Positions 1 to 5,845 of a stretch of DNA of 7,755 bases are shown piece by piece. Made by a program: the position numbers and the translations under genes. The stretch is from NCBI GenBank assembly GCA_004357015.1, contig SMXE01000200.1:1-7755 (forward strand). The letters run 5' to 3'. The stretch comes from Caldithrix sp. (GTDB taxonomy: Bacteria > Zhuqueibacterota > Zhuqueibacteria > Oceanimicrobiales > Oceanimicrobiaceae). The first letter of the stretch is position 1, and every line of letters starts with the position of its first letter. Under the pieces are notes generated by a model. The model saw nothing but the letters and a program-made list of their open reading frames with translations. It was not told where the DNA came from and ran no database searches.

Positions 1-341
1 CTGTATTTGGCATAGTCATAACCGCATTAGCGTTCTCGTTCATGCCTGTGATGGCATCCATGATGGGCGGGGATGCTGCAAATCCCTGCAACCCCTGCAA
101 TCCCTGCAACCCCTGCAATCCCTGCAACCCGTGTAATCCGTGCAACCCGTGTAATCCATGCAATCCATGTAATCCATGCGACCAGTCTAACCCGTGCAAC
201 CCATGTAATCCGTGCAACCCGTGTAATCCGTGCGGTGGCGGCGGTAGCCCATATGCGGGTTTGCTCAGCCTGCTGAACCATATGGTCTATGGCCTGGCGG
301 TTGCATTCGTTTATAAGGGTAAGACTGCAACCAGTTCGTAG
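1..341 (+). CDS. Exported NPC-repeat protein, cysteine-rich (5' end outside window)
   Basis: No enzyme or known family is recognised. The reading frame is already open at position 3 and has no Shine-Dalgarno site before the first in-window ATG (42), so the true start lies upstream. The first visible residues form a hydrophobic stretch ([18 protein letters not shown]) that looks like the core of a signal peptide, with a plausible cleavage after Val-Met-Ala near position 59. The mature part begins with about eight residues, then has 11 Asn-Pro-Cys units, a DQS interruption, 5 more NPC units, a GGGGS linker and a hydrophobic C-terminal tail of about 30 residues ([25 protein letters not shown]) that could be a membrane or amphipathic segment. 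The 16 regularly spaced cysteines suggest metal binding, perhaps copper, or a substrate for thiol modification; both are inference. The FGE homologue starts 10 bp downstream, so the two are probably co-transcribed and act in the same compartment. From memory, NPC-rich exported proteins of unknown role occur in other proteobacteria; I could not check this. Confidence 0.85.
   Translation, partial: VFGIVITALAFSFMPVMASMMGGDAANPCNPCNPCNPCNPCNPCNPCNPCNPCNPCNPCDQSNPCNPCNPCNPCNPCGGGGSPYAGLLSLLNHMVYGLAVAFVYKGKTATSS
81..233 (+). repeat. Tandem 9-bp/18-bp coding repeat encoding 16 x Asn-Pro-Cys
   Basis: The unit is AAY-CCN-TGY. Eleven units cover 81-179, then nine bases encoding DQS (180-188), then five units cover 189-233. 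Much of the array follows an 18-bp period, because AAT and AAC units alternate. Third positions form blocks: CCC in units 1-5, CCG in 6-8, CCA in 9-11, and mostly CCG after the interruption. All differences among units are synonymous. The array therefore seems to have grown by local duplication while the protein sequence was held constant. It is coding repeat, not CRISPR: there are no spacers. Confidence 0.95.
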
Positions 342-351
342 GTCCGAAAAT

Positions 352-1362
352 ATGAAAGCAAATTACATGACTTCAAGATGGCGCATCCCGACGGCTTTTG
401 TCGCGGCGGCGGTGGTGCTGGTAGGTGCAGCTTTGGTGCTGGAACATCAGGAAGTCCTTGATCCAGTGGGTGCCTCCTATGAGTGGGGTGACGTTGGCGA
501 TCGCAATGTAGTTACCCCACCCAACGATATGGTACTCGTCCCTGCCGGAGAATATATAATCGGGGATGACTCATCGAATCCCGCTCCCGATGCGCTGCCG
601 CGTCGGATTCGCCTTGATGCTTTCTACATGGATCGTCATGAGGTTATTAATCGTGAATTTGCGCAATTTGTTGAAGCCACAGGCTATGTAACGACGGCTG
701 AAAACAAAGGTGGCGCTTGGGTCTATCGCGGTGGAGCGCGCGATTGGAAATATATTCGTGGTGCAAATTGGCGACATCCACTAGGCCCGTGCAGTTCGAT
801 TGACAAAGCAATTAATCATCCAGTGGTGCTGGTCTCATGGTACGACGCGGATGTCTACGCGCGATGGGCAGGTAAACGGCTCCCAACGGAAGCAGAGTGG
901 GAGACAGCTGCGCGCGGAGGCGACCCAGCCGCCTTTTCTGATCAGCAACGTCCATACCACGGGGTGCCCTCGGCGGGGACGAATCCGGCCGAAGATGGCA
1001 GTGCCAATGTCTGGCAGGGCCATTGGCCGCAGAAAAATAAATTGACGGATGGATTCTTCTACACGGCGCCAGTCGGCTCTTTTGCTGCTAACTCGCTTGG
1101 TCTCTATGACATGATTGGCAACGTTTGGGAATGGACAACTGATTGGTATGCGCCTGACACCTACCGCGCAGAGAAGATTGCACATAACCCCGTTGGACCG
1201 CAGACGGGAAGATCACGCATCGCGCGAGGTGGCTCGTGGTTCTGTTCCCCTAATTATTGCAGCGCCTACCGGCCAGGATTTCGCGGTAAGAGTCCGCCCG
1301 CACATGCCTTCAACAATGTTGGATTCCGCTGTGCCCGTGACGCGACAATCCCGCCCGGATAA
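352..1362 (+). CDS. Exported or membrane-anchored formylglycine-generating enzyme (FGE/SUMF1 family)
   Basis: FGE is a copper-dependent oxidase that converts a cysteine in a Cys-x-Pro-x-Arg motif to formylglycine, classically in type I sulfatases. The predicted protein has 336 residues; the start at 352 is chosen because it lies just after the upstream stop and gives a basic N-terminus followed by a hydrophobic segment at about residues 12-30 (signal peptide or anchor). An earlier in-frame ATG at 289 would overlap the previous gene. The SUMF1 fold begins at MVLVPAGEYIIGDD. Visible family signatures are RLPTEAEWE, NVWQGHWP, DGFFYTAPV, GLYDMIGNVWEWTTDWY and RGGSWFC. The two catalytic cysteines of true FGEs (human Cys336 and Cys341, spaced by four residues) are present as Cys298 and Cys303, followed by NNVGFRCARD. 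Many SUMF1 paralogues lack them. Bacterial FGEs are usually cytosolic, so export is unusual. No sulfatase lies in the window; the neighbouring NPC-repeat protein is a candidate partner (inference). Confidence 0.9.
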   Translation: MKANYMTSRWRIPTAFVAAAVVLVGAALVLEHQEVLDPVGASYEWGDVGDRNVVTPPNDMVLVPAGEYIIGDDSSNPAPDALPRRIRLDAFYMDRHEVINREFAQFVEATGYVTTAENKGGAWVYRGGARDWKYIRGANWRHPLGPCSSIDKAINHPVVLVSWYDADVYARWAGKRLPTEAEWETAARGGDPAAFSDQQRPYHGVPSAGTNPAEDGSANVWQGHWPQKNKLTDGFFYTAPVGSFAANSLGLYDMIGNVWEWTTDWYAPDTYRAEKIAHNPVGPQTGRSRIARGGSWFCSPNYCSAYRPGFRGKSPPAHAFNNVGFRCARDATIPPG

Positions 1363-1543
1363 ACAGACTAGGCATTGTTTTCATTTTGCATAACAGGCTA
1401 TCTTCGAAGACCCAGCATCTCAGATTCGCTTTGTTATCTTCAACTGGTTAGCACGGTGACTACGGGTTTCGCTCAAGACGGTTGCCCTTGATTGAATTGT
1501 TTAAATTACGGGCATCATAGGTAATGTGAAAATGGGAACCTGT

Positions 1544-1549
1544 GAGGAG
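1544..1549 (+). promoter_or_regulatory. Ribosome binding site deciding the start of the zinc-ribbon microprotein
   Basis: GAGGAG lies 9 bases before the ATG at 1559. An earlier in-frame ATG at 1526 has no comparable site, and starting there would place this purine run inside the coding sequence. This supports the shorter 59-residue product. Confidence 0.6.
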
Positions 1550-1558
1550 ATTCAAAAA

Positions 1559-1738
1559 ATGAACTCTTCGAGAGAAAATAACGATTTGCAAGAAAAGCAT
1601 GAATGTCCCGGTTGTGGCCGGCTAACACGCGGTACTTATGCCGAAAGTGGCACAAAGACAGCACTCTGCGAAGATTGCCTTGATAGCCAGAGGTGGGATG
1701 AAGAAGGCGGTGCCCGGCAAGATGAGTCAGATAAGTAA
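1559..1738 (+). CDS. Small zinc-ribbon-like protein, 59 residues, function unknown
   Basis: The product is acidic and hydrophilic. It has a CPGC knuckle at residues 17-20 and a CEDC knuckle at about 37-40, separated by 16 residues (GRLTRGTYAESGTKTA and the following Leu), which is the layout of a one-domain zinc ribbon with four cysteine ligands. The tail is rich in Asp, Glu, Ser and Gln and probably disordered. There is no signal peptide or membrane segment, so it should be cytoplasmic. It stands alone, about 200 bp after the FGE gene and before a pseudogene, so the context gives no hint of a role. It could bind nucleic acid or a protein partner, like many zinc-ribbon microproteins, but no function can be assigned. 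The regular cysteine pairs and the Shine-Dalgarno site argue that it is a real gene. Confidence 0.65.
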   Translation: MNSSRENNDLQEKHECPGCGRLTRGTYAESGTKTALCEDCLDSQRWDEEGGARQDESDK

Positions 1739-1777
1739 GACTTTTATGTAGCGTAAGGTTGAGGCTGTGTCGGTAAC

Positions 1778-2087
1778 ATGCAAAAATACCAGTCTAATTA
1801 TAAACACTTCTTTGAGTTGGCGTTGGCAGAGACCGCAGGAGGAACGCTTGTCCTCTTATAAGGATTTCTCAACGATTGGATGACACGCCTGGGAGTTCTC
1901 TTGCTTGTTCCAGTCATGCTTGGCGCAATTTTTATGGTGCACCTGGGGCCAATGGCATTTCAAGGCTACTGAAACGCACCCCATGGGCGGCATGCAATTT
2001 CAAGTTACCCTCTTGCTGGTATCACTTTACTTGCTGGTTCGAGGTAATAATGTGAATGCTGGTAAAACACTTCCTGCCGCAAATTAA
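1778..2087 (+). pseudogene. doxX: Decayed doxX-family membrane protein gene
   Basis: DoxX proteins are four-helix inner-membrane proteins of about 130-140 residues, some linked to quinone or thiosulfate oxidation or to redox stress. Here only the second half is readable. From 1778 the frame reads MQKYQSNYKHFFELALAE, then TAGGTLVLL, and meets TAA at 1859. The same frame continues with TRLGVLLLVPVMLGAIFMVHLGP, a good match in style to the DoxX core (family memory: RLGALLLIPVMLGAI). One extra base near 1952 then shifts the frame, and the next frame gives WHFKATETHPMGGMQFQ followed by VTLLLVSLYLLVRGNN, the DoxX C-terminal helix, ending at TAA 2085. The first transmembrane helix and the usual start are missing. 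One stop, one +1 shift and a 5' truncation together make a pseudogene much more likely than a sequencing error. An intact-looking 60-codon frame at 1905-2087 overlaps the end but begins out of frame with the homologous part. Confidence 0.8.
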
Positions 2088-2100
2088 GCAGTCACGCTGG

Positions 2101-2145
2101 TAGATGCCGTCCCTCTTTGAAGACTGTTGAGAGGGATGGCATCTA
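2101..2145 (+). repeat. 16-bp inverted repeat, strong hairpin
   Basis: The left arm TAGATGCCGTCCCTCT (2101-2116) and the right arm AGAGGGATGGCATCTA (2130-2145) pair over 16 positions, with a single mismatch that becomes a G-U wobble in RNA. The loop is 13 bases. There is no T-run after the right arm, so it is not a classical intrinsic terminator. It sits 13 bp after the doxX remnant and before the aldehyde dehydrogenase remnant. It may be an old transcription end for doxX, a small mobile palindrome, or a scar of the event that joined the two broken genes. Confidence 0.75.
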
Positions 2146-2179
2146 ATGGGAACGGGGTGCTCGCACGGTCATCGTTGTT

Positions 2180-2554
2180 GAGGAACGGCTGGAGGCCGAG
2201 CGGTGCAATCCGACGCCTCGATAATGATTTTGGAAAGCAGGCGCTTCGCCGGCAACCTGAGCATATACTCTGTGGCCACTACGGGATTACAGTCCTTTGC
2301 AGGACAGGCGAACAACTCCAGGCCTTCCGGAACGCCTATGAGTGGCTTGTCACTGAGACCCGCAAACATCTGGAAAAACGGCTATTCGGCGAAAGACATC
2401 ATCGGCCTGAATCTGATCCTGCTTCGTGAATGCGTTTGTAAAGTCCGCTCCTCGCCTGTCGTTCGGCGGTATCAAGGAAAGCGGATATGGCCGCGAGTTG
2501 TCACACTACGGGATCAAGGAGTTCGTCAACATCCAGACTGTTTTCGTCAAGTGA
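2180..2554 (+). pseudogene. 3' remnant of an aldehyde dehydrogenase gene (succinate-semialdehyde dehydrogenase type)
   Basis: The last 45 codons (2417-2554) are clean: SCFVNAFVKSAPRL, then SFGGIKESGYGRELSHYG, then IKEFVNIQTVFVK and a stop. This is the unmistakable C-terminal end of NAD(P)-dependent aldehyde dehydrogenases, including the PFGGxKxSGYGRE oligomerisation region. Upstream the match continues only in pieces in shifted frames, for example PES just before 2417 (standing for the usual ESG) and SVATT near 2269-2283 with FAGQANNSR after it (compare the family pattern GPVA...ANDSRFG). The 5' limit is therefore approximate. The catalytic Cys and Glu, the cofactor-binding domain and the start are absent, so the fragment cannot be active. 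It ends 36 bp before the start of the acyl-CoA oxidase gene. Long overlapping frames across 2127-2429 and 2203-2607 are products of this decay, not genes. Confidence 0.8.
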
Positions 2555-2577
2555 ACAGCAGAATGCAAGGGTATAAG

Positions 2578-2587
2578 AAGGAGGTGA
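2578..2587 (+). promoter_or_regulatory. Strong Shine-Dalgarno site selecting a TTG start
   Basis: AAGGAGGTGA is nearly the full anti-Shine-Dalgarno complement. The GGAGG core ends 6 bases before the TTG at 2591. The GTG inside the site at 2585 would hit a stop after seven codons, so TTG is the start. A near-perfect site compensating for a weak start codon is a common arrangement. Confidence 0.85.
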
Positions 2588-2590
2588 GTT

Positions 2591-4960
2591 TTGAAAGCAA
2601 AAGATAAGACAACAACAATAGGCTCGATAAAGCATTCACCAGAGTTAGTTACGCCTATCGATGCACCTGGTTTTCTGACATTGCTGCCAATGTTGTATGT
2701 GGCATGGTCAGACGGTGTTCTAACGCCCAGCGAGATTGATACCATCAGGAACAAACTTCAAAAGCAGGATTGGCTCACCGACTCAGAGAAGACAATTCTT
2801 GCCGGTTGGCTGAGTCCCGCTTCACCGCCTTCAGCAAAGCAATTGCAGAACTGGTTGAAAATAATTCGTGAATCGGGCAAACAAGCCTCCGAATCATCAA
2901 AGCAATCCTTAGTGAACTTCGGTATCGAAATAGCGCGTATTGGTGCTGGGGATCAGGTCAAGCGTTGTACAACACCGGAAGCATGTGAAGCACTCGAAGA
3001 GATTGAGGAAGTCCTGGGAGTTGTAGGCTCTGAAGCCGTTCGGAATATCTTATCAGATGAAAAACGGCCAACAGAGGAACCATCGCTGGCCTTTCCCGAA
3101 GCCTCCTTTGATGTCTCTGCGATGATGAAGTTACTGGATGGTGAACATGCTGGCATACGTCATAAAGTGAGAAGGCTACTAAGCGATCCGACGTTCCGTT
3201 ATGAATATGGCATTGATACTGCAACCTATCGCGAGCGTGTGCTTGCCTGGTGCACTAAGCTCGCCCGGCAGGGGTTGGGTGCTTTATCCTATCCTGAAGC
3301 TTATGGAGGCAAAGCCGATCTCGGAGGGTTTATCGCCGTTGCCGAAACCGTGGCATTTCATGACTTAAGTCTTATGATTAAATTCGGTGTCCAGTTTGGA
3401 CTGTTCGGCGGCAGCGTATATCAACTCGGGACTGAAATACATCACAAAAAATACCTCCGCGACGCAGGGTCATTAGAACTGGCCGGTTGTTTTGCAATGA
3501 CGGAGTTGGGTCACGGCTCTAATGTTAATGATATTGAAACCATCGCACTTTATGACAGAGAAACGGAAGAATTCATCTTACATACGCCTTCGGAATCAGC
3601 TCGCAAAGACTATATTGGCAACGCCGCGCTTCATGGTCGGATGGCTACGGTATTTGCGCAATTAGAGATCGAAGGAGACAGCTATGGTGTTCATGCATTT
3701 TTGGTTCCTATACGCGATAGTGACAACTCGCCTATGCCAGGCGTTCAACTTGAAGACTGTGGAGAAAAGATGGGATTGAACGGTGTTGACAATGGCAGAA
3801 TCTGGTTTGATCATGTCCGAATTCCACGGGAGAATCTTTTGAATCGTTTTGCTGAAGTCAGTTCTGATGGTATCTATTCCAGTCCCATTGCCAGCGCTTC
3901 ACAGCGATTTTTCACCATGCTTGGCACCCTGGTTGGAGGCCGTATCAGTATCGCGGCGGCGGCATTGAGCGCCGCTAAATCTGCGATAACTATTGCGATC
4001 CGTTACGCGACACGCCGCCGGCAGTTTGGCCCGCCAGGGGTGGCGGAAACATTGTTACTAGATTACCCCAGCCACCAGCGGCGGCTGTTACCCTTGCTGG
4101 CCAATGCTTATGCGATTGATTTTGCCTTGAAATATCTAGCTCGCCGCTATGTTGAACGTAGAGAGGAAGATCAACGTGAAGTTGAGGTTTTAGCCGCTGG
4201 ACTCAAATCCCACAGCTCCTGGAATGCCACACATACGATTCAGGAATGCCGAGAAAGCTGTGGTGGTAAGGGATATTTGGCCGAGAACCGTTTTGGGGCA
4301 TTGAAAGCGGATAGCGAAATATTTACTACTTTTGAAGGAGACAACATCGTCCTGATGCAACTGGTTGCTAAGGGGCTCTTGACTAAATTCAGGCATCAAT
4401 TTGATGAGATGAAGGTTTTGGGTTTGGTCAAATATCTTGCTGAACGGGCAGCTACGGCAATCTCGGAACTCAACCCTGTCGTGACGCGAATGACAGATGA
4501 AGCACATTTGCTAGATGCTGATTTTCAATCGGGTGCCTTCAAATATCGAGAAAATCATCTTCTCATCACGGCAGCTAAGCGCTTGAAAAAGCGAATCGAT
4601 GAGGGAAAGGGGACATATGAGGCTTTCATTGAATGTCAAAACCATCTCATCAATCTGGCCCATGCTTATATTGAACGGGTTGTTTTGGAGCAGTTTCTAA
4701 GAGGCATTGAGCAATGTCCCGATCCAGCACTGGCTGATGTCCTCAAACTATTGTGCAATCTTTTCGCTCTCTCACGCATCGAAAAGGATAAAGGCTGGTT
4801 TCTCGAAAATGGTTACATCGAAGGTGCAAAAGCCAAAGCTATTCGACGTCAGATTGACAAACTCTGCCTGGAACTCCGTTCCGATGCTGTTCATTTAGTT
4901 GATGCGTTTGGAATAAGTGACGAGACTCTTGCCGCTCCAATTGCCACCAAGATGTATTGA
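2591..4960 (+). CDS. Acyl-CoA oxidase/dehydrogenase with N-terminal TerB-like domain
   Basis: This 789-residue protein is predicted to be a cytoplasmic FAD enzyme that introduces the trans-2 double bond into an acyl-CoA. Residues about 29-145 form an extra helical domain; LLPMLYVAWSDGVLTPSE resembles TerB/DjlA-type acidic helical domains. The acyl-CoA dehydrogenase fold starts near residue 180. Visible landmarks are CFAMTELGHGSNV (from residue 300, flavin/substrate region), GLNGVDNGRI (about 395), LVGGRISIAAAAL (about 450), RRQFGP (about 475), CRESCGGKGYL (about 552) and TTFEGDN, where Glu582 matches the catalytic base of acyl-CoA oxidases (rat ACOX1 Glu421). A helical C-terminal region of about 190 residues follows, as in oxidases; ordinary dehydrogenases are about 380-400 residues. 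This layout favours the oxidase branch, but sequence alone does not settle whether O2 or an electron-transfer flavoprotein takes the electrons. Chain-length preference cannot be read. Lies between the aldehyde dehydrogenase remnant and the MOSC gene. Confidence 0.9.
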   Translation: MKAKDKTTTIGSIKHSPELVTPIDAPGFLTLLPMLYVAWSDGVLTPSEIDTIRNKLQKQDWLTDSEKTILAGWLSPASPPSAKQLQNWLKIIRESGKQASESSKQSLVNFGIEIARIGAGDQVKRCTTPEACEALEEIEEVLGVVGSEAVRNILSDEKRPTEEPSLAFPEASFDVSAMMKLLDGEHAGIRHKVRRLLSDPTFRYEYGIDTATYRERVLAWCTKLARQGLGALSYPEAYGGKADLGGFIAVAETVAFHDLSLMIKFGVQFGLFGGSVYQLGTEIHHKKYLRDAGSLELAGCFAMTELGHGSNVNDIETIALYDRETEEFILHTPSESARKDYIGNAALHGRMATVFAQLEIEGDSYGVHAFLVPIRDSDNSPMPGVQLEDCGEKMGLNGVDNGRIWFDHVRIPRENLLNRFAEVSSDGIYSSPIASASQRFFTMLGTLVGGRISIAAAALSAAKSAITIAIRYATRRRQFGPPGVAETLLLDYPSHQRRLLPLLANAYAIDFALKYLARRYVERREEDQREVEVLAAGLKSHSSWNATHTIQECRESCGGKGYLAENRFGALKADSEIFTTFEGDNIVLMQLVAKGLLTKFRHQFDEMKVLGLVKYLAERAATAISELNPVVTRMTDEAHLLDADFQSGAFKYRENHLLITAAKRLKKRIDEGKGTYEAFIECQNHLINLAHAYIERVVLEQFLRGIEQCPDPALADVLKLLCNLFALSRIEKDKGWFLENGYIEGAKAKAIRRQIDKLCLELRSDAVHLVDAFGISDETLAAPIATKMY

Positions 4961-4982
4961 CTGAAAATTAAGGTGAACTATC

Positions 4983-5042
4983 ATGAAAACTTTACAGTCA
5001 ATTTTAACAAAGATAAGTAATGAATCTGAACGCAGGTATTGA
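4983..5042 (+). CDS. Possible 19-residue small open reading frame
   Basis: Between the acyl-CoA oxidase and MOSC genes an ATG at 4983 follows AAGGTGA (4970-4976) at a good distance of 6 bases and opens a 19-codon frame, MKTLQSILTKISNESERRY, ending at TGA 5040. The peptide is basic, possibly amphipathic at its start, and has no known motif. It could be a leader peptide or a chance frame; with such a short sequence coding cannot be shown. Confidence 0.25.
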   Translation: MKTLQSILTKISNESERRY

Positions 5043-5061
5043 AACTAATCACCAACCAAGT

Positions 5062-5067
5062 AGGAGG
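5062..5067 (+). promoter_or_regulatory. Ribosome binding site of the MOSC gene
   Basis: AGGAGG lies 7 bases before the ATG at 5075. This rules out the earlier in-frame TTG at 5039, which would place the site inside the gene and add 12 residues with no family match. Confidence 0.85.
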
Positions 5068-5074
5068 CAAAGTG

Positions 5075-5758
5075 ATGAAGCTACTCTCTGTGAATGTTTC
5101 GCTGCCCAAAGAAGTCCAAAATAATGGCAAAACCATGACTACCGGGATTTTTAAAGAACCGGTTAAGAAAAGAGTCATGCTGAGAACGATGAACCTTGGT
5201 GGGGACGGACAAGCTGATCTCGTTGGACATGGAGGGATTCATAAAGCCGTTTACGTTTACTCCATCGAAAATTATGAATATTGGAAAAGCGAACTCAGCA
5301 GAAATGATTTTACTTATGGCCAGTTTGGCGAAAATTTCACTGTCGAAGGAATGCTGGAAGACGAAATTCACATTGGGGACGTTTTTCGGGTTGGCGGTGC
5401 TTTGGTCGAAGTGACCCAGCCTCGTGTTCCGTGCGCCAAACTTGGTTTCAAGATGGGGATGGCCAAATTTCCAAAGTTATTTTTGCAAAATAGCCGTGTT
5501 GGCTTTTATTTACGCGTTCTGGAAGAAGGTGAGGTCGGAGCGGGCGATGTCATTGAGCGGGTCAAAGTTGACGCAGAACGCATGACTGTGCGTGAGATAA
5601 ACCACTTGCTCTATTTTGACCAGAAAAATTTGGAAGGAGCCAAGAAGGCCCTACGAATCCGGGCGCTCTCACCCGGTTGGCGGGGCTCGTTTAAGGAAAG
5701 ATCAGCTAAAAACTCAAAAGAGCCCTTGGAAAGCGTCGACTGCTGCTCAGGGCGATGA
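5075..5758 (+). CDS. yiiM: YiiM-type MOSC domain protein (molybdenum cofactor sulfurtransferase C-terminal-like)
   Basis: The 227-residue length fits E. coli YiiM (about 224). YiiM proteins carry the molybdenum cofactor and help reduce N-hydroxylated bases and related compounds such as 6-N-hydroxylaminopurine; they act in the cytoplasm. Signatures in order: MKLLSVNVSLPKEV at the N-terminus, TTGIFKEPV, NLGGDGQADLVGHGGIHKAVY, YWKSEL, YGQFGENFTVEG, IGDVFRVGGA, then TQPRVPCAKL with Cys120, the conserved cysteine expected to ligate molybdenum. The C-terminal three-helix domain of the family is present (MTVREINHLLYF to ALRIRALSPGWRGSF, about residues 169-212), followed by about 15 variable residues. 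The MOSC gene lies 114 bp after the acyl-CoA oxidase and 87 bp before the exporter and may share their transcript. Nothing in the sequence shows its regulation. The family call is secure; the physiological substrate in this organism is not known. Confidence 0.92.
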   Translation: MKLLSVNVSLPKEVQNNGKTMTTGIFKEPVKKRVMLRTMNLGGDGQADLVGHGGIHKAVYVYSIENYEYWKSELSRNDFTYGQFGENFTVEGMLEDEIHIGDVFRVGGALVEVTQPRVPCAKLGFKMGMAKFPKLFLQNSRVGFYLRVLEEGEVGAGDVIERVKVDAERMTVREINHLLYFDQKNLEGAKKALRIRALSPGWRGSFKERSAKNSKEPLESVDCCSGR

Positions 5759-5831
5759 GAAATCGCAGATGGGTCTCTCGACTTTCAGAACGTTCCATAG
5801 ACTGTTGATATTCCACGTGCATCAAAAAAAT

Positions 5832-5838
5832 AAAGGAG
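5832..5838 (+). promoter_or_regulatory. Ribosome binding site of the DHA2 exporter gene
   Basis: AAAGGAG lies 7 bases before the ATG at 5846, following a run of seven A residues. It fixes the start and gives a cytoplasmic N-terminal tail of about 28 residues before the first membrane helix. Confidence 0.8.
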
Positions 5839-5845
5839 ACGAGCG

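Noticed and set aside
81..233. CRISPR-like or non-coding satellite array
   Set aside because: The 9-bp units follow each other without spacers and keep one reading frame with only synonymous changes, so this is a coding repeat.
27..281. Minus-strand frame rich in Arg-Val-Ala-Gly repeats
   Set aside because: It is the complement of the NPC array. It runs across the signal-peptide and linker regions of the real gene, has no ribosome binding site and no plausible protein character.
289..351. Earlier ATG for the FGE gene
   Set aside because: It overlaps the end of the NPC gene and adds 21 residues before the signal-like segment. The ATG at 352 follows the upstream stop directly and gives a normal export signal.
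835..1185. 116-codon minus-strand frame inside the FGE gene
   Set aside because: It lies opposite well conserved FGE motifs and shows no family features.
1402..1411. Palindrome TCTTCGAAGA after the FGE gene
   Set aside because: A 10-bp palindrome is short and has no T-run or neighbouring copy, so it does not support a terminator or operator call.
1480..1545. Possible promoter before the zinc-ribbon gene
   Set aside because: TTGCCC and TTGATT occur in an AT-rich stretch, but no acceptable -10 box lies at 16-18 bp from either.
2127..2607. Two overlapping frames of 100 and 134 codons as hypothetical proteins
   Set aside because: Pieces of aldehyde dehydrogenase similarity jump between these frames and a third one that carries the clean C-terminus, so they are decay products of one gene.
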